NCBI RefSeq assembly: GCF_000507145.1
Contig: NZ_AYTO01000001.1
Span: 112,714 to 176,713, forward strand
From: Bacillus tequilensis KCTC 13622
Lineage (GTDB): Bacteria > Bacillota > Bacilli > Bacillales > Bacillaceae
DNA: 64,000 nucleotides
Direction of reading: 5' to 3'
Shown here: one piece after another, positions 45,554 to 56,139 of the stretch
How the letters are laid out: the number at the start of each line of letters is the position of its first letter
How positions within the stretch are numbered: position 1 is the first letter of the stretch
The notes under the pieces: model-generated
The model's database searches: none
What the model saw: the letters and a program-made list of their open reading frames with translations, nothing else
What the model was told of the DNA's origin: nothing
Translations under genes and position numbers: made by a program

Positions 45554-46999
45554 ATGTCGCAGTGGCAGCCAAGCCGAAGGTCGGATGTTCCGCTCCATCG
45601 GCAGATCGAACAATACATAAAAGACAAAATCCTTCACGGAGAGTGGGCTGTGGGGACGAAAATCCCTTCACAGAGAACGCTGGCCGACATCTTTCAAGTC
45701 AACCGCAGCACAGTGACTGCAGCCATTGATGAACTCACGTCTCAAGGCCTGTTAGAGGGGAGAAGAGGAGGCGGCACGAAGGTTGTAAACAGTACGTGGA
45801 GCATGCTGGCAGCTGAGCCTCCCCTTGACTGGAGCGATTACGTCCATGCAGGCATTCATCACCCTAATTCTTCAATCATTCAAGCTATTAATCAAAACGA
45901 ACCAAGAGCGGATATCATCAGATTAGGCACAGGAGAGCTTTCGCCGGATCTGCTGCCTGCTGAAAAAATACTCCGGATGTTTCAGCAGATCAATCCGCCC
46001 GACCTGTCTTTAGGATATGAGCAGCCGAAAGGAAATCTTAAGCTGAGGGAGGCGGTGGCGGACCATTTAAAAGGCAAGCAGGTCCATGTATCACCGTCAT
46101 CGATTTTAATTGTGTCCGGTGCACTTCAGGCGCTTCAGCTCATCTCAATCGGACTTTTGAAACGGGGATCTGTCATTTTGACTGAAAAACCCTCTTATCT
46201 TCAATCTTTGTATGTGTTTCAATCAGCGGGTATGCGGCTTCGCGGCTTGCCGATGGATGAAGAAGGAATGAAGGCGGGGCTTGTTTCTTCTTACCGAAAA
46301 CAATACGGAGGACAGCTGCTTTACACGAATCCGTCGTTTCATAATCCGACAGGCACCGTTATGTCAGAGCAGCGAAGGAAAGAGATCATCAGCCTGTCAA
46401 AAAAAGAGCAGCTGCCCATCATTGAGGATGATGCGTACGGTGATTTATGGTTTGAAGAAAAACCGCCGCAGCCGTTGAAAGCAATGGATCATGAGGGCAA
46501 TATTCTGTATCTGGGTACGTTTTCAAAAACGGTCAGCCCAGGCCTGCGAATCGGCTGGCTTGCCGGTCCGGAACCGGTTATTGAGAGGCTGGCGGACATT
46601 AAAATGCAGACAGACTACGGATCAAGCGGCCTGTCCCAATGGGCGGCTGCCGAGTGGCTGTCACAGGGGTATTATGAAGAGCATCTGACTTGGGTACGCA
46701 GGGTGCTCCAACAAAGGAGAGACGCCGCTGTTCATTTTCTCGAGCGGTATGCGGGTGACATCGCCTCGTGGCGAATTCCCGCCGGCGGCTTTTATATTTG
46801 GGTGACATTTCATAAAACCTTGCCTGTCAGCCGTTTCTTTTATGAATTGCTGAAACGGCAGGTGCTTGTGAATCCCGGTTCCATTTATGACGGTGAAGAC
46901 CGAAACAGCATCAGGCTCTCATATTCCTATGCATCTCTTGGCGATTTGGAAACGGGCATTAAAGCGGCAGCCGAGACAGCACGCCGCCTGATGTCCTAA
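45554..46999 (+). CDS. yisV: MocR-type regulator (GntR plus aminotransferase) YisV
   Basis: A 481-residue two-domain regulator. The GntR winged helix is at residues 10-80 (DVPLHRQIEQYIKDKIL ... SQRTLADIFQVNRSTVTAAI), followed by a fold type I aminotransferase-like domain (about 115-480) with YTNPSFHNPTG and the PLP-binding lysine in LGTFSKTVSPGLRIGW near 345. MocR proteins sense amino acids or PLP-linked compounds. The ATG at 45554 has AAAAAGGAGG seven bases upstream. It likely controls the divergent exporter yisU. Confidence 0.93.
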   Translation: MSQWQPSRRSDVPLHRQIEQYIKDKILHGEWAVGTKIPSQRTLADIFQVNRSTVTAAIDELTSQGLLEGRRGGGTKVVNSTWSMLAAEPPLDWSDYVHAGIHHPNSSIIQAINQNEPRADIIRLGTGELSPDLLPAEKILRMFQQINPPDLSLGYEQPKGNLKLREAVADHLKGKQVHVSPSSILIVSGALQALQLISIGLLKRGSVILTEKPSYLQSLYVFQSAGMRLRGLPMDEEGMKAGLVSSYRKQYGGQLLYTNPSFHNPTGTVMSEQRRKEIISLSKKEQLPIIEDDAYGDLWFEEKPPQPLKAMDHEGNILYLGTFSKTVSPGLRIGWLAGPEPVIERLADIKMQTDYGSSGLSQWAAAEWLSQGYYEEHLTWVRRVLQQRRDAAVHFLERYAGDIASWRIPAGGFYIWVTFHKTLPVSRFFYELLKRQVLVNPGSIYDGEDRNSIRLSYSYASLGDLETGIKAAAETARRLMS

Positions 47000-47006
47000 G
47001 CATTTG

Positions 47007-47645
47007 TTATACAATGACAGCTCCCAGCGCTCTGGCGAAAGCAATCGCATGCTCCGGTGCGATTTTGCAGCCTTTCAATTTGTCGAGGGAGACATGTAGC
47101 TGTTCAAAGCGGCACGTGCTGATGTCCATGTTTTGAAGAGACGTTCCGGAAAAGTTCGCGCCTTCCAGCTCGCACCCGTCAAAGTGTGTGTGCTGGAGCG
47201 CCATATTGCTGCACTCACTTTGCATAAGAGCACAGTGCTCAAAGCGAACTTGTTTCATATTTGAGTATGAAAATGAACTGAAATGTCCGTGGCATTCCTC
47301 GAATGAAACATTCCGCAGCGTTGATTCCGCCAAATTCATTCCAACCATTTTTGACTGTTTAACTGAAGTTCTGTGAATGACAGCCCCGCTGAAATCTGCG
47401 TTTGACAGATCACATTTTTCAAAGATCACATCAGTCAGCTCCATATGCCGGAAAGACACATCGATAAACATGACATTTTTGAAAACCGTTTTTTCCACAC
47501 AAAGTCTGTCGATATCTTCGCTGAAGATTGTACAATTTTCAAACAAACACATGCTGACCACATCGTCCTGCGTCGCGGTTTCCTGAAAATCTGCGGTTTG
47601 CAGATTTTCAGGTATGCTCGGTTTTTGAATGGCTATTTTATTCAT
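47007..47645 (-). CDS. yisX: Pentapeptide-repeat protein YisX
   Basis: A 212-residue protein with many A(D/N)LxX repeats: CDLSNADFSGAVIH, MVGMNLAESTLRNVSF, MKQVRFEHCALMQSECSNMA, and GCELEGANFSGTSLQNMDIS. They form a right-handed quadrilateral beta helix; some members mimic DNA and bind gyrase. It has a non-repeat N-terminal tail of about 45 residues. AAAGGATGTC precedes the ATG. It is convergent with yisV with only seven bases between them. Function unknown. Confidence 0.9.
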   Translation of the reverse strand: MNKIAIQKPSIPENLQTADFQETATQDDVVSMCLFENCTIFSEDIDRLCVEKTVFKNVMFIDVSFRHMELTDVIFEKCDLSNADFSGAVIHRTSVKQSKMVGMNLAESTLRNVSFEECHGHFSSFSYSNMKQVRFEHCALMQSECSNMALQHTHFDGCELEGANFSGTSLQNMDISTCRFEQLHVSLDKLKGCKIAPEHAIAFARALGAVIV

Positions 47646-47848
47646 ATGATGACATCCTTTACTGCCCGAAAACCAAAAGCTTCCGGGAACAATTTAATAA
47701 ATCGTTATAGAGATTGATACATATAGTAAATCGTAAAGAACCTTTTCTTGAGACAGCAGCCCGCTTGTTTTGTAAGCATAAATGGAAAGATTCCTGTACG
47801 TCAAGACGTTTTAAGCCGGGAAAGAAAAGGGAACAGGAGGAATGCGGA

Positions 47849-48655
47849 ATGGGGCATTACGTCAAAACCGAGGAGCATGTGACACTGTTTGTAGAGGATA
47901 TCGGACACGGAAGGCCGATCATCTTTTTGCACGGGTGGCCGCTGAATCATAAGATGTTTGAATATCAAATGAATGAGCTTCCGAAAAGAGGTTTCCGTTT
48001 CATTGGCGTTGATTTACGTGGATATGGGCAATCTGACCGCCCGTGGGAAGGCTACGATTATGACACGATGGCCGATGACGTGAAGGCTGTCATTTATACG
48101 CTGCAGCTTGAGAACGCGGTTCTTGCCGGGTTTTCAATGGGCGGCGCTATTGCCATCCGTTATATGGCAAGACATGAAGGAGCCGATATTGGCAAGCTCA
48201 TTTTATTGTCTGCAGCGGCGCCCGCATTTACAAAACGCCCGGGTTATCCGTACGGAATGAGGAAGCAGGATATTGACGATATGATTGAACAATTTAAAAC
48301 GGATCGGCCGAAAACACTGGCTGATCTAGGGACACAGTTTTTTGAGAAAAAAGTGTCTCCGGAGCTCAGGCTATGGTTTCTTAATCTGATGCTGGAGGCT
48401 TCCTCTTACGGGACGATCCACTCGGGCATTGCATTAAGAGACGAGGATCTCAGAAAGGATCTTGCGTCAATCAAGGTTCCGGCGCTGATTCTCCACGGAA
48501 GAAAGGATAAAATTGCGCCGTTTGATTTTGCGAAAGAATTAAGGCGCGGCATCAAACACTCGGAATTGGTTCCATTTGTAAGCAGCGGGCACGGGGCTTT
48601 TTATGAAGAAAAAGAGAAGATCAGCAGTTTGATTGCGCAGTTTGCCGGATCATAA
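47849..48655 (+). CDS. yisY: Alpha/beta hydrolase, cofactor-free haloperoxidase type
   Basis: A 268-residue alpha/beta hydrolase. The oxyanion HGWP is near residue 35, the nucleophile elbow GFSMGGA with Ser near 97, the acid ALILHGRKDKIAP with Asp near 218 and the final His in SSGHGAFYEE near 248. The sequence matches the perhydrolase/chloroperoxidase subgroup. The ATG at 47849 has AACAGGAGGAATG upstream, preferred over a longer frame that reaches back 135 bases. It probably acts as an esterase; the natural substrate is unknown. Confidence 0.92.
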   Translation: MGHYVKTEEHVTLFVEDIGHGRPIIFLHGWPLNHKMFEYQMNELPKRGFRFIGVDLRGYGQSDRPWEGYDYDTMADDVKAVIYTLQLENAVLAGFSMGGAIAIRYMARHEGADIGKLILLSAAAPAFTKRPGYPYGMRKQDIDDMIEQFKTDRPKTLADLGTQFFEKKVSPELRLWFLNLMLEASSYGTIHSGIALRDEDLRKDLASIKVPALILHGRKDKIAPFDFAKELRRGIKHSELVPFVSSGHGAFYEEKEKISSLIAQFAGS

Positions 48656-48657
48656 GA

Positions 48658-48686
48658 AAAAACCCGATATGGCTCGGGTTTTTTAT
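48658..48686. terminator. Terminator between convergent yisY and yisZ
   Basis: AACCCGA-tatggc-TCGGGTTTTTT, directly after yisY. A-runs on the opposite side allow use by yisZ as well. Confidence 0.75.
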
Positions 48687-49282
48687 ATGATTCCTTTGCT
48701 TTGCAGTTCACTAATGATCAAATCAGCTCCAGCCGAAATAGATGTCTGGTCTGACTCAATGATGAAATCGGGTGAAAGCGGCTGTTCGTACGGGGAATCG
48801 ATCCCGGTGAAATGTTTGATCTCTCCGTTTCGCGCTTTTTGATAAAGTCCTTTCGGATCGCGCTCTTCACACACATGCAGCGGGCACTTCACATAAATTT
48901 CGAAGAATTCCCCTTCAGGAAAGAGGGCTCTGACCATGTTGCGGTCCTCTCTGAATGGAGAAATAAAAGCCGTTAAAATCATTTGCCCGCTGTCAACAAA
49001 CAGCTTCGCCACTTCTCCGATGCGGCGGATGTTTTCAATCCTGTCTTCAGTCTGGAAACCAAGATCTTTGTTTAATCCGTGGCGGATATTATCACCGTCC
49101 AGCACATAGCTTTGAATGCCCATGCGGTAAAGCTTTTCATCAACAGCGTTGGCCAGCACTGATTTTCCTGAACCGGACAGCCCGGTAAACCAGAGGGCGC
49201 AGCTTTTATGTCCGTTTAAGGATTGTCTGTCAGACTTTGAGATGGAAGCGGTATGCCAAATGATGTTTGGATTGTGTGTCAC
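48683..49282 (-). CDS. yisZ: Adenylyl-sulfate kinase (APS kinase)
   Basis: A 199-residue kinase. Walker A GLSGSGKS is at residues 35-42, followed by [18 protein letters not shown] near 60-77, [15 protein letters not shown] near 105-118, and [15 protein letters not shown] near 157-170. It phosphorylates APS to PAPS. Its start overlaps the yitA end by four bases, so it is coupled to ATP sulfurylase. Third gene of yitB-yitA-yisZ. A second cys operon exists elsewhere in B. subtilis, so this is an additional copy. Confidence 0.95.
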   Translation of the reverse strand: MTHNPNIIWHTASISKSDRQSLNGHKSCALWFTGLSGSGKSVLANAVDEKLYRMGIQSYVLDGDNIRHGLNKDLGFQTEDRIENIRRIGEVAKLFVDSGQMILTAFISPFREDRNMVRALFPEGEFFEIYVKCPLHVCEERDPKGLYQKARNGEIKHFTGIDSPYEQPLSPDFIIESDQTSISAGADLIISELQSKGII

Positions 49283-50448
49283 TGTAATCCCCCGCTGTTT
49301 TGCTGGATGGCGACGGGCTGTTGATGAAGCCCCTTGATCAGCACGTTTGCGACTTCTGGCCGGCTGAATTCTTTAGGGGGCTTTTTGCCTTGGCGGAGAA
49401 GCTCCCTTACTTTTGTGCCTGATAAGTGGATATGGTCTCTTTGGCTGTGCGGACATGTTTTTGAAGTGCCCATGTTTCCGCATTTCCGGCAGTAAAAGCT
49501 GTGCTCGAAAAACAATGGCTTGATGCCGAGCTCCTCCTCAGTGAATGCTTGAAAAATATTTTGCGCGTCATAGGTTCCGTAATAGCTGCCGACCCCCGCA
49601 TGATCACGGCCTACAATAAAATGGGTGCAGCCGTAATTTTTGCGGACGAGGGCATGGAAAATCGCTTCCCGCGGACCTGCATATCGCATGGCGGCAGGGA
49701 AAACTGACAGCATGACACGATCCTTTGGATAATAGTGATCAAGCAAAACCTGGTAGCTCTCCATTCTGATATCGCTCGGGATATCGTCTGACTTCGTTTC
49801 ACCCACAAGCGGATGAAGCAGCAGACCGTCGACCGTTTCTAACGCTGTTTTTTGAATGTATTCGTGCGCTCTGTGAACGGGGTTTCTGGTTTGAAAGCCG
49901 ACAATCGTTTTCCACCCGAGTCTTTTAAAGGCCGCTCTTGTTTCTTCGGGTGCTGCATAAAATTGTTCGAAGGATTTGTCGGGAAGGCGGCTGACCGTGA
50001 TAGGCCCTCCGATATAGTAATCCGGACGCGCCAGCAGTTTTTTTACGCCGGGATGGGCAGTGTCGTTTGTTTTAAAAACAGACAGTGCTTCTTGTGTTTT
50101 ATCAGGCTGATAGATATCAGTGACTGTGATCATGCCGTAGGTGATGCCGTCTTTCACAAGCTTGACGCAATCGCCGGCAGACAGCTGTTTTGCTGTTTTT
50201 TCTCCGACAGGCAGCGTAATCGGCAGGCTCCATGGCAAGCCGTTTGCCAGCCTCATCTCTTTCACAACGGAATGATAATCCTTTTCTCCCAAAAAGCCTG
50301 TTAACGGGCTGTAGCCGCCGATCGCGATAAGCTCCAGGTCGCTCAGTGCAAGCTGATCCAGCTCTGCTTCGCACGTGCACCCCTCAAAATGGCATGCGGG
50401 ATCGCAGCGGTTGATTAACACCCCTCCATGGGGCTCATTTCCATTCAA
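49279..50448 (-). CDS. yitA: Sulfate adenylyltransferase (ATP sulfurylase)
   Basis: A 389-residue enzyme that makes APS from ATP and sulfate. The conserved [12 protein letters not shown] is near residue 192, the second HxxH-type site [13 protein letters not shown] near 285 and [18 protein letters not shown] near 330, with a C-terminal zinc-like Cys cluster. The TTG at 50448 lies nine bases after TGGAGG; a TTG nine bases earlier directly abuts that site and is unlikely. Second gene of the operon with yitB and yisZ. Confidence 0.94.
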   Translation of the reverse strand: MNGNEPHGGVLINRCDPACHFEGCTCEAELDQLALSDLELIAIGGYSPLTGFLGEKDYHSVVKEMRLANGLPWSLPITLPVGEKTAKQLSAGDCVKLVKDGITYGMITVTDIYQPDKTQEALSVFKTNDTAHPGVKKLLARPDYYIGGPITVSRLPDKSFEQFYAAPEETRAAFKRLGWKTIVGFQTRNPVHRAHEYIQKTALETVDGLLLHPLVGETKSDDIPSDIRMESYQVLLDHYYPKDRVMLSVFPAAMRYAGPREAIFHALVRKNYGCTHFIVGRDHAGVGSYYGTYDAQNIFQAFTEEELGIKPLFFEHSFYCRKCGNMGTSKTCPHSQRDHIHLSGTKVRELLRQGKKPPKEFSRPEVANVLIKGLHQQPVAIQQNSGGLQ

Positions 50449-50524
50449 CGCGTTCAACCTCCATTTTTACGTTTCCTTTGTTTTTCTGCGTCTGCTGAAA
50501 GCTTTTAAACAGGCACAAAGGCCA

Positions 50525-51238
50525 TTATTCTTGATGCAGGCCGCATTCTGTTTTCTCACGTCCGGCCCACCTTCCAGCCCTTTCATCGTTCGGGTCCGAG
50601 GAAGGCAATGTGCACATTTCACAGCCTATGCTCGGATAATGTTGGTCGTGCAGTTTGTTATAAGGCAAATTGTGCAGGCGGATGTACGTCCAAACGTCAT
50701 CCCATGTCCAGTGGATGAGCGGGCAAATTTTGATGAGCTTAAACTTCTGATCCAGATTCACATATTGAATATGCTTTCTCGTAGATGACTGTTCCCGGCG
50801 CAGCCCTGAAATCCAAGCTGTCATGCCGGACAGGTGCTTTTTCAGCGGCTCGATTTTCCGTAATTGGCAGCAGAGGTTCGGGTTATGCTTCCAAAGCTCT
50901 CCTCCGTATTGCGTCTCCTGTTCTTTTAAGCTTAGCTCAGGTTCGAGAAGCTGGATTGTAAATCCCGGATATCGCTCTTTGACGGTTTCGATCAGCTCGT
51001 ATGTTTCCTGAAAATGCAGCCCTGTATCCAAAAAGATGATGTGGGCGTTTTTGCTGATTTTTGATATAAGGTCGAGAAGCACCATCCCTTCTGCGCCAAA
51101 GCTGCACGCGTACACAATCTTTTCCCCGTATGTTCGGTAAGCCCATTTCAGCACGTCGAGCTCATCGATCAATTGGTCCGTTATCTGTTTGGACAGTTTG
51201 TCGTTCCATGTGTCATATGTGATGATTTGTTCGTTCAA
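50525..51238 (-). CDS. yitB: Assimilatory APS/PAPS reductase, Fe-S type
   Basis: A 237-residue CysH-type reductase. The PP-loop-like segment ACSFGAEGMVLLDLI is near 43-58, the catalytic cysteine lies in the C-terminal ECGLH, and two pairs, NLCCQL (about 122) and CEMC (about 208), are the four ligands of the 4Fe-4S cluster found in APS-type reductases. It converts APS or PAPS to sulfite with thioredoxin. The TTG start at 51238 is preceded by GGGGGGAAAA. First gene of yitB-yitA-yisZ, divergent from comB-comA, whose product uses sulfite. Confidence 0.93.
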   Translation of the reverse strand: MNEQIITYDTWNDKLSKQITDQLIDELDVLKWAYRTYGEKIVYACSFGAEGMVLLDLISKISKNAHIIFLDTGLHFQETYELIETVKERYPGFTIQLLEPELSLKEQETQYGGELWKHNPNLCCQLRKIEPLKKHLSGMTAWISGLRREQSSTRKHIQYVNLDQKFKLIKICPLIHWTWDDVWTYIRLHNLPYNKLHDQHYPSIGCEMCTLPSSDPNDERAGRWAGREKTECGLHQE

Positions 51239-51423
51239 CGTTTTCCCCCCGTTTGCATCTGCTTTTATGATCTATTGATCGAGTTATAGGCAGACTATTC
51301 ATTTTTTGCATAAAGGTTCAGATTTTTGGATGCGGCACCCGGCTAAAATGAGGAGCGGAACCATTAAGAAACCGGCTGAATATGCTTTTAAGCAAAATGG
51401 TTTTTTGCCCAAGGAGAGGTAGT

Positions 51424-52110
51424 ATGCCGATTGCCATTTACCAGGGGCGTCATCATTCGCTTGCCCCGGCGGATATTAACATCGTCATTGATGTCATCAG
51501 AGCTTTTACAGTCGCCCATTATGCCTTTATCGGCGGGGCGAAAGAGATTTTATTGGCCGGAACAGCAAAGGAAGCTTTTAGGCTGAAAGACACTTATCCT
51601 GATTACGTATTGACGGGGGAGGAAAAGGGGGTCGGTATCAGCGGATTTGATTTAGACAATTCGCCAAAACGCATGGCGAAGCAGGATATGGGGAATAAGC
51701 GCCTGATCCAGAAAACAACCAACGGCGTCACAGCAGCATTAGGAGCGCTGAACGCCAAGCATCTGTTCGTGACCGGATTTTCCAACGCCAGAACAACGGC
51801 AGAGTATGTGAAAACGCTGGCTGGTGAGGATTGTATCATGAACATTGTCGCTTCCCATCCGTCAGGCGATGACGACGCGGCGTGTGCGGAGTATATAAAG
51901 GGCATTATTGAAGGGACGAACGAGGTAACGGCCGCGGGGGCGATTGAAAGAATCAAACGCTCCTCTGTTGCGGAGAAGTTTTTTGACCGCCGCCAGCCAT
52001 TGTTTGATCCGGAAGACATAGCATACTGTACAAAAGAATTGCCGGGCGATTTTGTGATGAAAGTGAAACAAGACAGAGAAGTTCCAACGATTGAGAGGGT
52101 CAGAATATGA
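51424..52110 (+). CDS. yitC: 2-phosphosulfolactate phosphatase (ComB family)
   Basis: A 228-residue protein of the ComB family: NIVIDVIRAFTVAHYAF near the start with the Asp/Arg pair, TGEEKGVGISGFDLDNSP near 72-88, KTTNGVTAALGAL near 101, and HPSGDDDAACAEYIKGI near 147. It removes phosphate from 2-phosphosulfolactate to give sulfolactate, which accumulates in B. subtilis spores. The ATG at 51424 has AAGGAGAGGTA upstream. It overlaps comA (yitD) by four bases in an ATGA, so the two enzymes are coupled. Confidence 0.9.
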   Translation: MPIAIYQGRHHSLAPADINIVIDVIRAFTVAHYAFIGGAKEILLAGTAKEAFRLKDTYPDYVLTGEEKGVGISGFDLDNSPKRMAKQDMGNKRLIQKTTNGVTAALGALNAKHLFVTGFSNARTTAEYVKTLAGEDCIMNIVASHPSGDDDAACAEYIKGIIEGTNEVTAAGAIERIKRSSVAEKFFDRRQPLFDPEDIAYCTKELPGDFVMKVKQDREVPTIERVRI

Positions 52111-52865
52111 ATGATTTTTCACTAGAATTGCCAGTGAGAACAAGCAAGCCGAGAGAAGCCGGTCAGACCATTTTAATTGATAACGGCTATCCCTTGCAAT
52201 TTTTCAAGGATGTGATAGCTGGAGCATCCGACTATATTGATTTTGTGAAATTTGGCTGGGGCACATCATTACTTACGAAAGAACTTGAAACAAAAATCAG
52301 CGCGCTGAAAGAGCATGACATTAAATATTTCTTTGGCGGCACATTGTTTGAGAAGTATGTAAGCCAGAAAAAAGTGAATGAATTTCATCGGTACTGCACC
52401 TATTTCGGCTGTGAATATATTGAGATTTCAAACGGTACGCTCCCGATGACGAATAAGGAAAAAGCGGCTTACATCGCGGATTTTTCCGATGAATTTATTG
52501 TACTCAGCGAGGTGGGCAGCAAGGATGCGGAATTATCAAGCCGGCAAAGCTCTGAGGAATGGCTTGAGTATATCGTTGAGGATATGGAAGCGGGGGCGGA
52601 AAAAGTGATTACGGAGGCGAGAGAAAGCGGGACAGGAGGGATCTGTTCCAGCAGCGGGGATGTCAGGTTTCAAATTGTCGATGACATCATGTCCTCGGAT
52701 ATTGATATCACCAGGCTGATTTTTGAAGCGCCGAATAAAACGCTCCAGCAAGGATTTATTCAAAGGATCGGGTCGAATGTGAATCTGGCCAATATCCCAT
52801 TTCATGATGCGATTGCGTTGGAGACGCTGCGCTTAGGGCTGAGATCCGATACGTTTTATTTGTAA
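52107..52865 (+). CDS. yitD: Phosphosulfolactate synthase (ComA family)
   Basis: A 252-residue TIM-barrel protein of the ComA family (FVKFGWGTSLL near 47-57, YFFGGTLFEKYV near 73-84, YIEISNGTLPM near 106-116, GSDAE and EARESGTGGICSSSGD near 170-190). It adds sulfite to phosphoenolpyruvate to form (R)-phosphosulfolactate. Coupled to comB by overlap. The methanogen coenzyme M pathway continues with ComC-E, but none is next to this pair, so the end product here is sulfolactate. Full length. Confidence 0.92.
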   Translation: MNDFSLELPVRTSKPREAGQTILIDNGYPLQFFKDVIAGASDYIDFVKFGWGTSLLTKELETKISALKEHDIKYFFGGTLFEKYVSQKKVNEFHRYCTYFGCEYIEISNGTLPMTNKEKAAYIADFSDEFIVLSEVGSKDAELSSRQSSEEWLEYIVEDMEAGAEKVITEARESGTGGICSSSGDVRFQIVDDIMSSDIDITRLIFEAPNKTLQQGFIQRIGSNVNLANIPFHDAIALETLRLGLRSDTFYL

Positions 52866-52875
52866 CACTGCGGCT

Positions 52876-52909
52876 GCGGGGCTCTCGCCGTGAAGAGAGC
52901 CTCTGTTTA

Positions 52910-52912
<3 letters not shown>
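52876..52912 (+). terminator. Terminator after comA (yitD)
   Basis: GGCTCTC-gccgtgaa-GAGAGCC followed by TCTGTTTATTATTTTTT, ten bases or so after the yitD stop. It abuts the end of the convergent yitE. Confidence 0.65.
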
Positions 52913-53635
<723 letters not shown>

Positions 53636-54751
53636 CTAATATGCTGAGCCATCCCACTTGTAGCGATTGACGATCTCCATATTGATTTCTGAGCCGATGC
53701 CCTTTCCTTTCGGGATGTGCACTTTTCCCTTTGAAGGCTGAAGGCTGATGATATCTGTAAAAGGATTCTTCATGACGTCCCACTCGATTGGTTCAATTTG
53801 ATTGTTCGCCATTTTAGACCATGGAGGCAGACAGGCTTGCGCAAATAGAGCATAGAGCCGTGAAAGCGACCCGTCATATGCGTGAGCGGACGCTCTGACA
53901 CCGAAATAACGCGCGAGCTGGAGGCAGTCCCGAAACTCATCGATTCCGTTGGCATGCATGACATCAGGCTGAATGATATCCAAACAGCGCTGTGAAAGGA
54001 GGGGGGCAAATTGGGCCGCACCTTTCATATTTTCTCCGCCGGCAACAGGAACAGACAAACGGCTGCGCAGCAAAACGTAATCCTTTGGCTGATCAAAGGG
54101 CAAAGGCTCTTCAAGCCAGCTGATGTTCGTCCATTCAGTGAAATAGCGTTCCCATTTCATAGCTGTTGCGGCGTCGTAGCTTTGGTTTGCGTCCAGAATC
54201 AACATAACGGAGCTTGCGCCTGCGTGCTGCAGCGCATTGATGTGCCGGACATCCTCTTCGAACGACATCCCGCCGATTTTGACTTTGATTTGCTTAAAGC
54301 CCTTTTTTAATTGAGCTTCAACATTGGAAACAGAACGGCTGATCCATTGCGGCTCGTCTGAATACGATTGAAATGAGGCGTATACAGGGATTTCTTCTCT
54401 GTACCGCCCGCCCCAAAGTTCGCAAACTGAACAATCCGCCGCTTTGGCCGCGATTTCTGTCAGCGCCATGCTCACAGCGGAGGCCGCCCGCTGATGCCAT
54501 TTTTGAATTGTGCGCACTAACGGCAGGCGGCTGCCAGCCTGTTTTCCTAGAAGATACGGGATGATCCGTTTGGTAAAGCCGACATGGAGAGCCGGGAGCC
54601 AATCAACGCATTCGCCCCAGCCGTCAATCCCGCTTTCTGTGACAACTCTGATGAGATAGCAAGTTCGATATCGTTTAACCCCGTTCGCGTCTCCGTAGGG
54701 CTTTTCTAAACGGTGTAAAAGCGGAAAGGTCTCAACCTGTACAATTTTCAA
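53636..54751 (-). CDS. yitF: Enolase-superfamily (mandelate racemase-like) enzyme YitF
   Basis: A 371-residue enolase-superfamily protein. The N-terminal capping domain is followed by the barrel with KQIKVKIGG (KxK, about 165), LDANQSYDA (first metal Asp, about 198), WLEEPLPFD (about 225), [11 protein letters not shown] (about 249) and SAHAYDGSL carrying a His near 300. This set fits the mandelate racemase/glucarate-like subgroup. The likely reaction is epimerisation or dehydration of an acid sugar or similar carboxylate. The TTG at 54751 follows GGAAAGGTAG at some distance. It lies 8 bases after yitG (MFS), so the pair is probably for uptake and use of one compound. Confidence 0.85.
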   Translation of the reverse strand: MKIVQVETFPLLHRLEKPYGDANGVKRYRTCYLIRVVTESGIDGWGECVDWLPALHVGFTKRIIPYLLGKQAGSRLPLVRTIQKWHQRAASAVSMALTEIAAKAADCSVCELWGGRYREEIPVYASFQSYSDEPQWISRSVSNVEAQLKKGFKQIKVKIGGMSFEEDVRHINALQHAGASSVMLILDANQSYDAATAMKWERYFTEWTNISWLEEPLPFDQPKDYVLLRSRLSVPVAGGENMKGAAQFAPLLSQRCLDIIQPDVMHANGIDEFRDCLQLARYFGVRASAHAYDGSLSRLYALFAQACLPPWSKMANNQIEPIEWDVMKNPFTDIISLQPSKGKVHIPKGKGIGSEINMEIVNRYKWDGSAY

Positions 54752-54759
54752 ACTGGAAT

Positions 54760-56028
54760 CTACCTTTCCTCAGCAGGCTGAAGGCGATTGCCAGCCATTT
54801 TAGGTTCTTCTTTTTCTTTTGTTTCTTCTTTGTTTTGCTTCACATGGATCAGCAAGATCACGAGAATGCCGACAACAAGCGTCAAACCCGCAATGCTTAA
54901 AAACATGCCGGGTCTGGACCATTGCATCAGGCGGCCGAAAATCGGGGGCCCAATCGCCACCCCTAAGAAACGAACCGATCCGTACAGCGATGTCACAAAT
55001 CCCCGTCTTTCTTTGCCGACAGCTCCGGTAATAAAGCTGTTCACACAAGGAAGAACCAGTCCTGATCCGATACTGCTCAGCACAAGGACACTAATAAAAA
55101 GCACAAGATTCTCAATGAAAGACAATGCCGCATAAGAAACGGTCATAAATGCCAACCCGAGTACGATCAGCTTTTTCATTAACGATTGCTTTTGCCCGAT
55201 TTTGCTGCCGGTTGTATAAGACGTCACACACATGACCAAAAGCGGGATCGCCAAAATCAAGCCCTTTTTGACGCCGTCGGTATCGTATGTTTTTTCAAGG
55301 ACATCTGACAGGTAAAAGAGGATGCCGAATAAAGTAAACAGACAGGTCGCTCCCGCTAAATAAGCGGTAAATAGCCATCTGCCTTCATGTTTAAAAACAC
55401 TTAACAGCCCTTTCACATATTTTCCGATCGGGGGCGGTTCTTTTTCCTTTTTCTTTTCTTTAATAAAAATCCAAGTCAGCACGATCGAAATGATACAAAA
55501 CACCGGGAAGGCAAAAAACGCGCCATACCAGACAAGCAGAGCGATCAGCGAGCCGATGATCGGAGAAAGCACTTTCCCCATGCCGTTTGAAGCTTCAACG
55601 AGGCCGAGTACCTTGCTTTCCTGGGCGCCTTTAAACAGATCCCCCGTCAGTGCCATGGCAATTGGGCCGGTCCCCGCCGCCCCGATTCCCTGGAGCGCCC
55701 GTCCTGCCATGACCCAAGGGTATGCATTGTCAAAAAAACCTGCCGCAAACCCGGCTAGCAAACCGCCGGCACCATACAATATTAAGCAGGGAATAATGAT
55801 GATTTTCCTTGAGAATCGGTCTGCGAGATAACCGACAATCGGAATCGCAAACGCTGCAATCAAGGAAAAAACGGTGATCACGAGACTGACTTGAAATTGT
55901 GATAAATGAAGTTCAGATTTCATTTTTGGCAAAATTGGAATAAGCATTGAGTTCCCAAGGGTTAAGATTAAAGGGATTGAACCAATTGCAACAATCGTCA
56001 TTCCGTTATTTTGTTTTGATGATTCCAT
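54760..56028 (-). CDS. yitG: MFS transporter YitG
   Basis: A 422-residue major facilitator with 12 hydrophobic segments. [15 protein letters not shown] is the loop 2-3 signature near residue 65, and motif C-like [19 protein letters not shown] near 105 is typical of the drug:H+ antiporter-1 group. A lysine/glutamate-rich loop ([14 protein letters not shown]) divides the halves, and the C-terminus is charged. The ATG at 56028 has AAAAGGAG upstream; the GTG 12 bases earlier overlaps that site. It shares a transcript with yitF. The substrate is unknown. Confidence 0.88.
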   Translation of the reverse strand: MESSKQNNGMTIVAIGSIPLILTLGNSMLIPILPKMKSELHLSQFQVSLVITVFSLIAAFAIPIVGYLADRFSRKIIIIPCLILYGAGGLLAGFAAGFFDNAYPWVMAGRALQGIGAAGTGPIAMALTGDLFKGAQESKVLGLVEASNGMGKVLSPIIGSLIALLVWYGAFFAFPVFCIISIVLTWIFIKEKKKEKEPPPIGKYVKGLLSVFKHEGRWLFTAYLAGATCLFTLFGILFYLSDVLEKTYDTDGVKKGLILAIPLLVMCVTSYTTGSKIGQKQSLMKKLIVLGLAFMTVSYAALSFIENLVLFISVLVLSSIGSGLVLPCVNSFITGAVGKERRGFVTSLYGSVRFLGVAIGPPIFGRLMQWSRPGMFLSIAGLTLVVGILVILLIHVKQNKEETKEKEEPKMAGNRLQPAEER

Positions 56029-56097
56029 CTCAGAGCACACTCCTTTTCTTCTGTTTAGAATGTCCCTGATAGCTTCGTTTATTCAACGTTCAGACAG

Positions 56098-56134
56098 CAA
56101 AAAACCGAACAGAAAATGCCTGTTCGGGAAAAAG
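56098..56134 (-). terminator. Terminator after yitIH
   Basis: On the minus strand, CCGAACA-ggcattttc-TGTTCGG is followed by TTTTTTGC, six bases after the yitH stop. Confidence 0.75.
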
Positions 56135-56139
56135 GAGGG

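Noticed and set aside
50449..50457. TTG at 50457 as start of yitA
   Set aside because: It directly abuts the GGAGG of the ribosome binding site, leaving no spacing; the TTG nine bases later is properly spaced.
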